The notes under the pieces: model-generated | Told to the model about the DNA's origin: nothing | Database searches by the model: none | The model's input: the letters and a program-made list of their open reading frames with translations, nothing else | Program-made: the position numbers and the translations under genes | Origin: Eubacterium sp. | Lineage (GTDB): Bacteria; Bacillota; Clostridia; Oscillospirales; Acutalibacteraceae | Length of the DNA stretch: 64,000 nt | NCBI GenBank assembly: GCA_029258375.1 | Contig: JARHZA010000002.1 | Coordinates: forward strand, 129,001-193,000 | Direction of reading: 5' to 3' | In this document: positions 9,861 through 18,330 of the stretch, piece by piece | Layout of the letters: the number at the start of each line of letters is the position of its first letter | How positions within the stretch are numbered: position 1 is the first letter of the stretch

Positions 9861-11393
9861 TTATTCGCTTTCTTTTTTTGATTTATATTTTTGTTCAAGT
9901 TCGGTTAAATAATCAATATATTTTGAATTTAAAACAAGTTTGTTTTCTGTATCTCTTGCCATTGTGTTAACAGCAACAGTTGCTTTGTTAACTGGTGCAA
10001 TAGTACCAGCACCGGCAACACAACCACCAGGGCACGCCATACCTTCAAGAAGGTAACCGTCATATTTGCCTGTTTTAGCAATTTGAAGCATTTTTTTACA
10101 GTTAGGAAGACCTTCTGCTTTCATTGTGTGAACTTCTTTTTCAGGGTCAATTGCTTTAATAACGTTTTCTACTGCTTTAGCAACGCCACCACTAACGGCA
10201 AATCCGATGCCGTCTCCGCTTGCTTCAAGGAAAGATTCGCTTTCTTCACATTTTGAAATATCAATGTCTTTTGCTTCAAGAATAGAACTAAATTCTTCAA
10301 ATGTAAGAACAAAGTCAATATCACTTCTAATTGTTCTTCTGCTTGCTTCAAGCTTTTTAGCAGCGCAAGGACCAACAAAAACAACTTTGCAATCAGGGTG
10401 TTTTTCTTTTATAAGTCTACCGGTTAATACCATTGGTGTAAGTGCCATTGAAATGTATGGTTCGAACTCAGGGAAAAGTTTTTTAGCCATAACAGACCAT
10501 GCAGGGCAACAAGATGTAGCCATAAATGGTTGCTTTTCAGGAACTTCTTCTAAGAAATCTCTTGCTTCTGAAATTGTGCAAAGGTCAGCGCCAACTGCAA
10601 CTTCAATAACGTCTGTAAATCCAAGTTCTTTAAATGCAGTTCTAATTTGACCACCTGAAACGTTGCCAAACTGACCAGCGAAAGCAGGAGCAATTGCTGC
10701 ATAAACTGGTGTTTCGCTTTTTAGAGCTGTGATTGTTTGGAATATTTGGCTTTTATCAATAATAGCACTAAATGGACAGCTAACAAGGCACATACCGCAT
10801 GATACGCATTTGTCGTGATCAATTTCTGCTCTGCCATATTGGTCAGATTTAATTGCATTCATACCACAAACTTTAGCACATGGGCGTTCTTGTTTAACAA
10901 TAGCGTGATATTCGCAAACGTTAATACACATACCACATTTGATACATTTTTCTTGATCAATATAAGATCTACCGTCTTTGATTGAAATTGCTTTTTTAGG
11001 GCAAACTTCAACACAAGGGTGTTCAAGACAGTTTTGGCAAGCGTTTGTTACAAATACTTTCTTTTCTGGGCATTTGTTACAAGCAAATTTAATTATATCA
11101 ATAAGTGGTGGTTCATAGTATTTTTCATCAATAATACTTTCATCAATTCCGTCGCAAATTGAAGAGAAATCATCAAAGTTTCTAAGAGATAATCCCATTG
11201 CGGCACGAAGTCTTTCACCAACTACTGCACGCTCTACGAACACACTATCTCTGTATTGTGCAATTTCCCCTGTAATAATTTTATATGGTAAGTTCTCAAA
11301 TTTCTTTGGGTCCCACCCTTCATAAGCAAGTCTTGCAACTTCAGTAAAAATACTTTTACGTATTCTTGATTTAGTAGATTTTATTCCTCTCAT
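9861..11393 (-). CDS. [FeFe] hydrogenase, group-B-like, with multiple ferredoxin-type clusters
   Basis: The 510-residue protein has an N-terminal extension (about 1-110), several 4Fe-4S cysteine runs (about 118-215; CLEHPCVEVCPKKAI, CIKCGMCINVCEYHAI, CVSCGMCLVSCPFSAI) and a C-terminal hydrogenase domain. The H-cluster motifs are TSCCPAW, GPCAAKKLE and EGMACPGGCVAGAG. The second differs from the MPCxxKxxE of well-studied group A enzymes, which points to the little-characterised group B. The likely role is ferredoxin-linked H2 metabolism in the cytoplasm. A maturase, hydG, lies 7 kb away. ATG 11393 follows a GGAAAAGGA site. TetR lies downstream. Confidence 0.93.
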   Translation of the reverse strand: MRGIKSTKSRIRKSIFTEVARLAYEGWDPKKFENLPYKIITGEIAQYRDSVFVERAVVGERLRAAMGLSLRNFDDFSSICDGIDESIIDEKYYEPPLIDIIKFACNKCPEKKVFVTNACQNCLEHPCVEVCPKKAISIKDGRSYIDQEKCIKCGMCINVCEYHAIVKQERPCAKVCGMNAIKSDQYGRAEIDHDKCVSCGMCLVSCPFSAIIDKSQIFQTITALKSETPVYAAIAPAFAGQFGNVSGGQIRTAFKELGFTDVIEVAVGADLCTISEARDFLEEVPEKQPFMATSCCPAWSVMAKKLFPEFEPYISMALTPMVLTGRLIKEKHPDCKVVFVGPCAAKKLEASRRTIRSDIDFVLTFEEFSSILEAKDIDISKCEESESFLEASGDGIGFAVSGGVAKAVENVIKAIDPEKEVHTMKAEGLPNCKKMLQIAKTGKYDGYLLEGMACPGGCVAGAGTIAPVNKATVAVNTMARDTENKLVLNSKYIDYLTELEQKYKSKKESE

Positions 11394-11621
11394 ATTAAAT
11401 AATCCTTTTCCTAAACATCATATTTTATTTATACATATTTACAAAAATGTACTATTTGTCTTGTTTGCAATATGATAACACTTTATTAAATGAAAATCAA
11501 TGATAAAAGTAATAAATTTGACCTAAATTTAACAATCTTTTTTAGCAATTTAAGACATATGTAAAAAGTATGTCAAATCAAAATGAATAATATGAAAATT
11601 TAATTGTAAAAAATTGATAAA

Positions 11622-11658
11622 AAAATAACTCGATGAAATTAAAATAATCTCATCGAGT
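11622..11658 (-). terminator. Terminator of the nad operon
   Basis: ACTCGATGA (11628-11636) and TCATCGAGT (11650-11658) pair. On the minus strand the stem is followed by TATTTTTTTATC. It lies 17 nt downstream of the nadC stop. The remaining 230 bp up to the hydrogenase start (11394-11621) is AT-rich and probably holds the hydrogenase promoter. TTGATT-17-TATCAT and TTGTAA-16-TATGAT on the minus strand are two weak candidates. Confidence 0.8.
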
Positions 11659-11675
11659 CTAAACATTGATAATAA

Positions 11676-12503
11676 TTATTCAATTGGTTTTAGGTTTTTA
11701 AGGCTTATATCCATAATAGGAGCAGAGTGGGTAAGTGCACCGCTTGAAACGAAATCAACGCCAACTTCGGCAATCTCTTTAAGTCTTTCTTTAGTAACAT
11801 TTCCAGAACATTCTGTTTCTGCTCTGCCATCAATAATTTCAAGTGCCTTTTTCATTGTTTCATTATCCATATTATCAAGCATAATGATATCAGCACCAGC
11901 TTCAACAGCATCTTTAACTTGTTCTAAAGTTTCTGTTTCAATTTCAATTTTTCTAACGAAAGGAGCATAAGCTTTTGCCATTTCAATTGCTTTTTTTACA
12001 GAACCTGCTGCACCAATGTGATTATCTTTAAGAAGAACACCGTCTGAAAGGTTATAGCGGTGGTTTGTTGCGCCACCAACTTTAACGGCATATTTTTCAA
12101 ATGGGCGAAGGTTAGGTGTTGTTTTTCTTGTGTCAAGAAGAACTGTGTTATATCCTTCAAGTTCAGCAACATATTCTTTTGTAATTGTTGCAATACCACT
12201 CATACGCTGAAGATAATTAAGAGCAGTTCTTTCGCCTGAAAGTAATACTTTAACATCACCATAAATAACGCCAATGAGTTGACCTTTTTTTACAAAGTCG
12301 CCATCTTTTACATCTGTTTCAAAATAAGAAGATTCATCAAGAAGTTTAAAAGTTCTTTCAAAAACTTGAAGACCGCAAATTATTCCGTCTTGCTTACAAA
12401 TAAGGTCTGCTTTACCTTTTTTATCTTCAGGCATAACTGCGTTTGTAGAAACGTCTTCGCTTGTTATATCTTCTTTTAATGTATTAAGTATGTAATCATC
12501 CAT
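11676..12503 (-). CDS. nadC: Nicotinate-nucleotide pyrophosphorylase NadC
   Basis: NadC converts quinolinate and PRPP to nicotinate mononucleotide. Landmarks are LKEDITSEDVST near the N-terminus, the GERTALNYLQRMSGIATIT helix, LLDTRKTTPNLR and the VLLKDNHI substrate loop. The C-terminus has AGADIIMLDNM and VDFVSSGALTHS. The frame is open from 12563, overlapping nadB. I chose the ATG at 12503 (275 aa), 7 nt after the nadB stop, because it gives the family-typical N-terminus. ATG 12533 is a possible alternative with a 23-nt overlap. It is last in nadA-nadB-nadC. Confidence 0.95.
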   Translation of the reverse strand: MDDYILNTLKEDITSEDVSTNAVMPEDKKGKADLICKQDGIICGLQVFERTFKLLDESSYFETDVKDGDFVKKGQLIGVIYGDVKVLLSGERTALNYLQRMSGIATITKEYVAELEGYNTVLLDTRKTTPNLRPFEKYAVKVGGATNHRYNLSDGVLLKDNHIGAAGSVKKAIEMAKAYAPFVRKIEIETETLEQVKDAVEAGADIIMLDNMDNETMKKALEIIDGRAETECSGNVTKERLKEIAEVGVDFVSSGALTHSAPIMDISLKNLKPIE

Positions 12504-12510
12504 ATTTATT

Positions 12511-13833
12511 TTAATTGTTACACCACTTATCATAAAAGTCTTTATCCTCTCTTTTAATTTCATCCATAATGATTGATTTGAATTCTTTTTCCCTTACTTC
12601 TTTTTCTGGGTAAGAATTGAAGTCTATATCTGGTAGTTCGTTAATATCTTTTTTTGATTTATCTTTTGCGATAAAATCAGCAGCACGTTTTGAAAATACA
12701 AGGCTTTCAAGAAGGCTGTTTGATGCAAGTCTGTTCTTTCCGTGAACACCATTGCAAGCAGTTTCACCAACAGCATAGAGGTGCTCCATAGATGTTTCAC
12801 CATTTATACCTGTTTTAATTCCACCCATTAAATAGTGTTGACTTGGAGTAACTGGAACATTATCTTTTGTCATATCATATCCCTCTTCCATACAAGCTTC
12901 AAAAATGTTTGGAAAACGTTTTTGAGCTTCTTTACTTGTCATAGAAGGTAGGTTTAAATAGACGTGGTCTGTTCCGAATTTTTCCATTTCTTTACAAATT
13001 GCGTTAGTTACAACGTCTCTTGGCTGAAGTTCATCTGTAAATCTTTCTCCATTTTCGTTAAGAAGAACTGCGCCTTCGCCACGAACACTTTCGCTAATTA
13101 AAAATCTTCTGCCATCTTTTTTACTGTAAAGAGTAGTTGGATGAATTTGAATATAGTTAATGTCTTGAAGTTCAACACCGTGCTTTAAAGCAAGTGCAAA
13201 TGAATCTCCAGTAATATGTGGATAGTTGGTTGAATTGTTAAATAATCCACCAATACCACCAGTTGCAAGAATAATATCGTCTGCAACAATAAGTCCTTTT
13301 TCACCGTATTCGTCTTCACAAACAATACCGTAACAGGTGTTGTCTTTCTTTACAAGGTCAATCATAGTTGTTTGTGCTACAAAAGTAATATTTTTTCTTT
13401 CTTTTGCAATTGAAAGAAGAGTAGCAGTAATTTCTTTACCTGTTTCATCTTTGTGATGAAGGATTCTGTTTTGTCTGTGTGCACCTTCACGGGTATAGTC
13501 ATAACTGCCGTCATCACCTGTGTCAAACTTAACACCTAAATCAATAAGTGTTTTAATAACTTCTGGAGATGATTCAATCATTACTTTAACACTTTCTGGG
13601 TTGTTTTCGTAATGACCGGCCTTCATTGTGTCTTCAAAATAGCAGTTAAAGTCATCAAGATCTTTTAAAACACAAACTCCACCTTGTGCAAGGTAGGAAT
13701 CACATTCTTTTAAATCTTCTTTTGTGATAATAATAATCTCTTTATTAGAAGGAAGACAAAGTGCAGAAAATAATCCTGCAACTCCACTTCCAACTATAAC
13801 CGCATCAGTTTTAATATAGTCTTTGTTTTTCAT
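12511..13833 (-). CDS. nadB: L-aspartate oxidase NadB
   Basis: NadB oxidises L-aspartate to iminoaspartate, the first step of bacterial NAD synthesis; in an anaerobe fumarate is the likely electron acceptor. The 440-residue flavoprotein has the Rossmann FAD motif VIVGSGVAGLFSAL, SYLAQGGVCV, the catalytic-region REGAHRQNRILHHKDETG and the C-terminal GETACNGVHGKNRLASNSLLE. It starts 2 nt after the nadA stop and ends just before nadC. The helical C-terminal domain is shorter than in Escherichia coli (440 versus about 540 residues), which is common among clostridial relatives. Confidence 0.96.
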   Translation of the reverse strand: MKNKDYIKTDAVIVGSGVAGLFSALCLPSNKEIIIITKEDLKECDSYLAQGGVCVLKDLDDFNCYFEDTMKAGHYENNPESVKVMIESSPEVIKTLIDLGVKFDTGDDGSYDYTREGAHRQNRILHHKDETGKEITATLLSIAKERKNITFVAQTTMIDLVKKDNTCYGIVCEDEYGEKGLIVADDIILATGGIGGLFNNSTNYPHITGDSFALALKHGVELQDINYIQIHPTTLYSKKDGRRFLISESVRGEGAVLLNENGERFTDELQPRDVVTNAICKEMEKFGTDHVYLNLPSMTSKEAQKRFPNIFEACMEEGYDMTKDNVPVTPSQHYLMGGIKTGINGETSMEHLYAVGETACNGVHGKNRLASNSLLESLVFSKRAADFIAKDKSKKDINELPDIDFNSYPEKEVREKEFKSIIMDEIKREDKDFYDKWCNN

Positions 13834-13835
13834 AA

Positions 13836-14738
13836 TTACTTTGCCAACTCAAGCATTTTGTCAAGCGGTATTAGCGCCTCTTTTCTTGTTTTTTCATTTA
13901 TTTCAACCTCGTTTAAATTGTCTTTAAGACAGTTGTAAACTTTTTCGAGGGTGATTTTTTTCATATCTGCACAAATTGGAAGAGGTTCAGGGAAATAAAA
14001 AGTTTTGTCTTTATTTTGTTCTTTTAATTCATAAAGAACACCCATTTCTGTAACGATGATGAATTCATCATCTTCACAATCATTAACAAAATTAATAATT
14101 CCACTTGTTGAGCCAATATAGTCAGCCTCTTTAAGTGTTTCCTCTGGACATTCTGGGTGCATTAAAACTTTTACACCTTTGTGTGCATTTTTAATTGCAA
14201 TGATATCTTCTTTAGAAATGTTTTCGTGAATTGGGCAAAAACCATCGTTAAGAATAATATTTTTGTCTGAATTCTTTTTAACATAAGAACCAAGATTTTT
14301 ATCTGGTATAAAGAAAATATTTTTATTAGGAAGTGCATTTACAATTTTCAATGCGTTAGCACTTGTAACGCATACATCAGAAACAGTTTTAAGTTTTGCA
14401 GATGAATTTATGTAGCAAACAACAGCAAGGTCATCATACTTTTCTTTCATCTCAAGAACTTTTTCAACTGTTGCCATATGTGCCATAGGGCAGTCAGCAG
14501 TTGCATCTGGCATCAATACAGTTTTATCTGGGTTAAGAATTTTGGCAGATTCGCCCATAAATTCAACACCACAAAAAACAAGAACATCTGCAGGTGTGTT
14601 TTTAGCAATCTTTGCAAGATAAAAACTATCTCCAACATAGTCTGCTATTGCCTGAACTTCAGGTTCTACATAGTAGTGCGCAAGAATAACTGCGTTTTTT
14701 TCTTTTTTTAAATTTTCGATTTTATCTTTAATATTCAT
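13836..14738 (-). CDS. nadA: Quinolinate synthase NadA
   Basis: NadA condenses iminoaspartate with dihydroxyacetone phosphate on a 4Fe-4S cluster to give quinolinate. The 300-residue protein has AHYYVEPEVQAIADYVGDS, VFCGVEFMGESAKIL (first cluster Cys), the MHPECPEE segment (second) and CADMKKITLE (third). An upstream TTG at 14762 extends the frame, but ATG 14738 has the AAAGGAAAC site and matches the family, so I use it. It is the first gene of the operon, with a sigma-A-like promoter 47 bp upstream. Confidence 0.96.
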   Translation of the reverse strand: MNIKDKIENLKKEKNAVILAHYYVEPEVQAIADYVGDSFYLAKIAKNTPADVLVFCGVEFMGESAKILNPDKTVLMPDATADCPMAHMATVEKVLEMKEKYDDLAVVCYINSSAKLKTVSDVCVTSANALKIVNALPNKNIFFIPDKNLGSYVKKNSDKNIILNDGFCPIHENISKEDIIAIKNAHKGVKVLMHPECPEETLKEADYIGSTSGIINFVNDCEDDEFIIVTEMGVLYELKEQNKDKTFYFPEPLPICADMKKITLEKVYNCLKDNLNEVEINEKTRKEALIPLDKMLELAK

Positions 14739-14784
14739 AATTTTAGTTTCCTTTTGAAACAATTCTTTTAGATATACTTATTCT

Positions 14785-14813
14785 AATATATAATTATTTT
14801 TCTGCGATGTCAA
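14785..14813 (-). promoter_or_regulatory. Predicted promoter of nadABC
   Basis: On the minus strand TTGACA (14808-14813) is followed after 17 bp by TATATT (14785-14790). It is positioned 46 bp ahead of the nadA ATG. I could not recognise a NiaR operator nearby. Confidence 0.65.
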
Positions 14814-15139
14814 GAATTTATACACATAATCTTTCTTTTTGTAATAATACTACTAATACGATTAAAAAATACAGTTGTAATTAGGATGATTTTAATAATT
14901 TATTGAAGGTTTTAATAGGACCTATTTGATAATTGAACTAATTTGTTCCTAAATTAACAATAAAAATGCTTAATAACTGAAAAAATATAAACAAAAAAAT
15001 CGTTATATGTTTTAAAAAAGGGTATATTAAATATGAAAATAATATAATAAATAGGTTATAATATTCGATTTAAAAAAATTAGCATTAAAATCTAATAATA
15101 AAAAGCATAGTTTTAATAAAATAATTGTAATTGTTTTGT

Positions 15140-15175
15140 AATTTTCAACTTTTTTTAAAAAAATTGTTGAAAATT
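15140..15175. repeat. Long AT palindrome upstream of murA
   Basis: AATTTTCAAC (15140-15149) and GTTGAAAATT (15166-15175) are perfect complements, and the 16 nt between them are nearly self-complementary (a T-run followed by an A-run). It could extrude as a cruciform or bind a dimeric protein. No function is assigned. Confidence 0.6.
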
Positions 15176-15180
15176 GAAAA

Positions 15181-15219
15181 TAGCAATATTTAACAAATTC
15201 CCCTTATTTAGCAATATTT
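15181..15219 (+). repeat. Direct repeat of TAGCAATATTT
   Basis: TAGCAATATTT occurs at 15181-15191 and again at 15209-15219, 28 bp apart, immediately after the palindrome at 15140-15175. It may be a protein-binding site for murA control; that is only inference. Confidence 0.45.
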
Positions 15220-15436
15220 TGTATGATATAGCCATATATATTGTTGTTTTGATATAATAATTTTTATTACAAAAGTGTATATAATTATTAAAAAGTCTTT
15301 ATTTTTTTGTTATACTTTGATATAATAACTTGGTCGTATAGATATAACTATACTTATTTTTAGATTTTAACTACTTTTTTATATAGAATTATACAAATAT
15401 CACTACTTAGAATTGACAACACAAGAGGTAAGCAAC

Positions 15437-16726
15437 TTGGAAAATTTTGTTATTAACGGCGGTAAAGAGCTTTTTGGCGAGGTTAATATCAGTGGTGCAA
15501 AAAATGCTGCGGTTGCAATTATACCAGCGGCTATACTTGCTGATGACATCGTAAGAATAGAAAATATACCTAATATATCAGACGTTTCACTTATTATTAA
15601 AATTCTCGACAGCATGGGTGCTGGGGTTAAACTTATAAACAAAGATACAATTGAAATAGATTCAAGCACACTTAAATATCAAAGTGTTCCTTATGAATTA
15701 ACATCACATTTTAGAGCAAGCTATTATTTAATTGGTGCAATGCTTGGCAGATTTAAAAAGGCTGAAGTAGCTATGCCAGGTGGTTGTAATTTTGGCGTTC
15801 GCCCAATAGACCAACATATTAAAGGTTTTGAAATGCTTGGTGCAGATGTTGATGTTGTAAACGGAATGGTTTGTGCTAATGCAGAAAAATTAGTTGGTAC
15901 TTCAATTTATATGGACGTAGTATCAGTTGGTGCAACAATAAATGTTATGCTTGCTGCAGTTCTTTCAAGAGGACTTACAGTTATTGAAAATGCTGCAAAA
16001 GAGCCTCATATTGTAGACCTTGCAAACTTCCTTAACTCAATGGGCGCAGATGTTCGTGGCGCTGGTACAGACGTTATTAAAATCCGTGGTGTAGAAAAAA
16101 TGCACGGATGCACATATTCTATTATCCCAGACCAAATCGAAGCAGGAACATATATGGTTGCTGTTGCCGCTTGTGGTGGCGATGTTCTTGTTAAAAATGT
16201 AATACCAAAGCACCTTGAATCAATTAGTGCAAAACTTGAAGAGGCAGGATCAGAAATTATTGAATATGATGATGCAGTTCGTGTTACTCGTTTTAAACCA
16301 CTTAATAAGTGCAATGTAAAAACAATGCCACATCCTGGTTTTCCAACAGATATGCAACCTCAAATGGCAGTGCTTCTTTCTGTTGCAAATGGAACATCAA
16401 TTCTTTCTGAATCAGTTTGGGACAATCGTTTCCAATATGTTGGTCAACTTACAAGAATGGGCGCAAATATTCAAGTTGATGGCAAAGTTGCAGTTATTGA
16501 AGGTGTGCCAGAATTAACAGGTGTTAAAGTTAAGGCAACAGATTTGCGTGCAGGTGCGGCAATGATTATTGCAGGTATGGTAGCAAACGGCGAAACAGTT
16601 GTTCAAAATATAGAATATATTGACCGTGGTTATGAAGATGTTGTAGAGAAGTTCTCAGCACTTGGAGCAGATATTAAAAGAGTTCAAGTTCCAGATTATG
16701 AAGATAACACAGTTAATGTAGGTTAA
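15437..16726 (+). CDS. murA: UDP-N-acetylglucosamine 1-carboxyvinyltransferase MurA
   Basis: MurA transfers enolpyruvate from PEP to UDP-GlcNAc, the first committed step of peptidoglycan synthesis and the fosfomycin target. The conserved Lys lies in ISGAKNAAVAI. The catalytic Cys is kept in MPGGCNFGVRPIDQHIKGF, so fosfomycin sensitivity at this residue would be expected. The frame is open from a TTG at 15413, but AGAGGT (15424-15429) lies 7 nt before the TTG at 15437. That start gives MENFVINGGKELFGEV (429 aa), the normal N-terminus. A short hairpin separates it from the next gene. Confidence 0.95.
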   Translation: MENFVINGGKELFGEVNISGAKNAAVAIIPAAILADDIVRIENIPNISDVSLIIKILDSMGAGVKLINKDTIEIDSSTLKYQSVPYELTSHFRASYYLIGAMLGRFKKAEVAMPGGCNFGVRPIDQHIKGFEMLGADVDVVNGMVCANAEKLVGTSIYMDVVSVGATINVMLAAVLSRGLTVIENAAKEPHIVDLANFLNSMGADVRGAGTDVIKIRGVEKMHGCTYSIIPDQIEAGTYMVAVAACGGDVLVKNVIPKHLESISAKLEEAGSEIIEYDDAVRVTRFKPLNKCNVKTMPHPGFPTDMQPQMAVLLSVANGTSILSESVWDNRFQYVGQLTRMGANIQVDGKVAVIEGVPELTGVKVKATDLRAGAAMIIAGMVANGETVVQNIEYIDRGYEDVVEKFSALGADIKRVQVPDYEDNTVNVG

Positions 16727-16739
16727 AATTTACTAAGTA

Positions 16740-16758
16740 GGGCGACAGTTTGTCGCCC
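16740..16758 (+). terminator. Hairpin after murA, weak terminator or attenuator
   Basis: GGGCGACA and TGTCGCCC form a perfect 8-bp stem with a 3-nt loop. The tail TTAATTAGATTTT is only partly T-rich, so read-through into the next two genes is likely. Confidence 0.5.
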
Positions 16759-16781
16759 TTAATTAGATTTTGGAGAAAAAT

Positions 16782-17570
16782 ATGGCAAAAGTCTGTCAAC
16801 TATTTTCCGGCAGTAGCGGAAATTCAATTTACATAGGTATGAGTGATGGTGGTTTTCTTGTTGATATAGGTGTTTCAGCAAAAAAATGTGAAATCGCTTT
16901 AAATAATATAGGAGTATCTCCTAATAGTATTAAAGGTGTTTTTGTAACACACGAGCACAAAGACCACGCAGCGGGGGTTCGTGTTTTTGCAAGTAGATAT
17001 AAAATACCTGTTTTTGCATCACCAGAAACATTAAACGAAATGCGTATTGCAGGCACCGTTAATGAAAAAGTAAATACATTTGAAATAAATAACACTTTTG
17101 ATTTTGCTGGAAGTCTTGTTGAACACTTCCACAACTCACACGATTCAGTTAGTTGTCTTGGTTATAAATTTACTATGCCAGACGGCAGAAAAATTTCTGT
17201 TTGCACAGATACAGGTTATATAACTGATGAGGCAAGAGAAAAACTTTATGGCACAGATATGATTTTTCTTGAATCTAATCACGAAGAATCTATTCTTCAA
17301 AATGGGCCATATCCTTATATACTCAAACAAAGAATTATGTCTAAAGAAGGTCATCTCTCAAACTATGACGCAGGTGAATTTGCAAAAGAACTTATTGAGA
17401 GCGGTACAACTCGTTTTGTTCTCTCTCATTTGAGCAGAGAAAATAACGTTCCAGAAATCGCAAGGCAAACAACTGTTGCGGCACTTGATGAAGTTGGCGC
17501 AAAAGAAAATGACGATTATCGTATTTATGTTGCTAAGCCTGAAAATGATGGAGGTCTTATTGTATTATGA
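16782..17570 (+). CDS. MBL-fold metallohydrolase, YycJ/WalJ-like
   Basis: The 262-residue cytoplasmic protein has the metallo-beta-lactamase metal motif THEHKDHAAG (about 58-67), later metal ligands in VEHFHNSHDS and a further DTGYIT segment. It closely resembles YycJ/WalJ, linked in Bacillota to cell-wall homeostasis and DNA repair; its substrate is not settled. A TTG at 16770 extends the frame, but the TGGAGA site favours ATG 16782. It overlaps rlmH by 4 nt (ATGA), the same neighbour pairing known for yycJ-type genes in many Bacillota. Confidence 0.88.
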   Translation: MAKVCQLFSGSSGNSIYIGMSDGGFLVDIGVSAKKCEIALNNIGVSPNSIKGVFVTHEHKDHAAGVRVFASRYKIPVFASPETLNEMRIAGTVNEKVNTFEINNTFDFAGSLVEHFHNSHDSVSCLGYKFTMPDGRKISVCTDTGYITDEAREKLYGTDMIFLESNHEESILQNGPYPYILKQRIMSKEGHLSNYDAGEFAKELIESGTTRFVLSHLSRENNVPEIARQTTVAALDEVGAKENDDYRIYVAKPENDGGLIVL

Positions 17571-18046
17571 TAAGTGTAAATGTTGTTTGTGTTGGCAAAT
17601 TAAAAGAATCTTATTTACGTGACGGCTGTAATGAATATATTAAAAGACTGTCTGCGTTTTCAAAAGTTAATGTTATAGAAGTACAAGAAGAAAGATGTTC
17701 TGATAATCCTTCACAAAACGAAATAAAAACCGTTATTGAAAAAGAAGGAAACAGAATAATATCTAAAATACCAAAGGGCAGTATTGTTATTCCAATGTGT
17801 ATTGAGGGCAAAGAATACAGTTCGCCTGATTTTTCAGCAGAACTTGAAAAAATTAGTATGAATTATTCTTCAGTAACTTTTGTTATTGGTGGTTCGTTTG
17901 GTCTTTCTGATGAAGTTAAATCACTTGGTAAACTTAAATTGTCATTTGGCAAGATGACTCTTCCACATCAACTTGCAAGAATGATTCTTTTAGAACAAGT
18001 TTATCGTGCTTTTTCAATTAGTAATAATTCAAAATATCACAAATAA
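17567..18046 (+). CDS. rlmH: 23S rRNA pseudouridine-1915 N3-methyltransferase RlmH
   Basis: RlmH is a SPOUT-class enzyme that methylates pseudouridine 1915 in helix 69 of 23S rRNA. The 159-residue protein has the usual length. It also shows the trefoil-knot motifs FVIGGSFGLSDEVK (SAM-binding glycine loop) and the C-terminal MTLPHQLARMILLEQVYRAF followed by YHK. The start overlaps the upstream MBL gene by 4 nt, indicating coupling. A terminator follows 10 nt after the stop. Confidence 0.96.
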   Translation: MISVNVVCVGKLKESYLRDGCNEYIKRLSAFSKVNVIEVQEERCSDNPSQNEIKTVIEKEGNRIISKIPKGSIVIPMCIEGKEYSSPDFSAELEKISMNYSSVTFVIGGSFGLSDEVKSLGKLKLSFGKMTLPHQLARMILLEQVYRAFSISNNSKYHK

Positions 18047-18056
18047 ATAAAAACTT

Positions 18057-18086
18057 AAGCTAAGAATTATATTCTTGGCTTTTTAT
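18057..18086 (+). terminator. Terminator after rlmH
   Basis: AAGCTAAGAAT pairs with ATTCTTGGCTT around a 3-nt loop, followed by TTTATTTTTT. Confidence 0.75.
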
Positions 18087-18134
18087 TTTTTCTAATACAT
18101 TATTTAAGATGTGTTTAAAAAATCAAATCTTCCA

Positions 18135-18163
18135 TTGTATATAACTAATTTGTGTGCTATTAT
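18135..18163 (+). promoter_or_regulatory. Predicted promoter of hydG
   Basis: TTGTAT (18135-18140) and TATTAT (18158-18163) are 17 bp apart, with TGC immediately before the -10 (extended -10). Transcription would start near 18170, giving a leader of about 160 nt before hydG. Confidence 0.6.
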
Positions 18164-18169
18164 GATAAA

Positions 18170-18283
18170 AGAATGTACTGATTATAAAGGAATTTCCTGA
18201 ATAAGAAGACGCTTATTAAGAATATTGGGGGAAGTGAACCCTTTTCTAACCTGCGTCTTGTTTGATGCAGGTTGTTTTTTTAT
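18170..18283 (+). promoter_or_regulatory. Riboswitch-like leader with terminator ahead of hydG
   Basis: An intrinsic terminator is formed by CCTGCGTC (18250-18257) and GATGCAGG (18264-18271) followed by TTGTTTTTTTATC. Upstream, AAGACGC (18206-18212) is perfectly complementary to GCGTCTT (18253-18259), which overlaps the left arm of the terminator, so the two pairings exclude each other. AAGACG is also the loop of a hairpin with arms AATAAG and CTTATT, so the antiterminator could be a pseudoknot. A further stem at 18216-18249 caps a GGG-CCC hairpin. The layout predicts that stabilising the upstream fold turns hydG on. I do not recognise a known riboswitch class. Confidence 0.65.
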
Positions 18284-18330
18284 CTACATTAAATGTTTTG
18301 AAGGGTGAAAAAATCTGGAGGTAATTTACA

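Larger units (their letters stand above)
14814..15436. other. Long AT-rich divergent spacer between nadA and murA
   Basis: This 620-bp stretch has no credible reading frame. It holds two copies of TTTGATATAATAA (15249-15261 and 15317-15329), each offering a TATAAT-like -10 for murA. Neither has a convincing -35. It also contains the palindrome and direct repeat listed separately. Its length is unusual for this otherwise compact window. Confidence 0.6.

Noticed and set aside
18200-18271. Paired ANTAR-binding hairpins in the hydG leader
   Set aside because: The loops AAGACG and TTGTTT lack the A1/G4 pattern expected for ANTAR targets.
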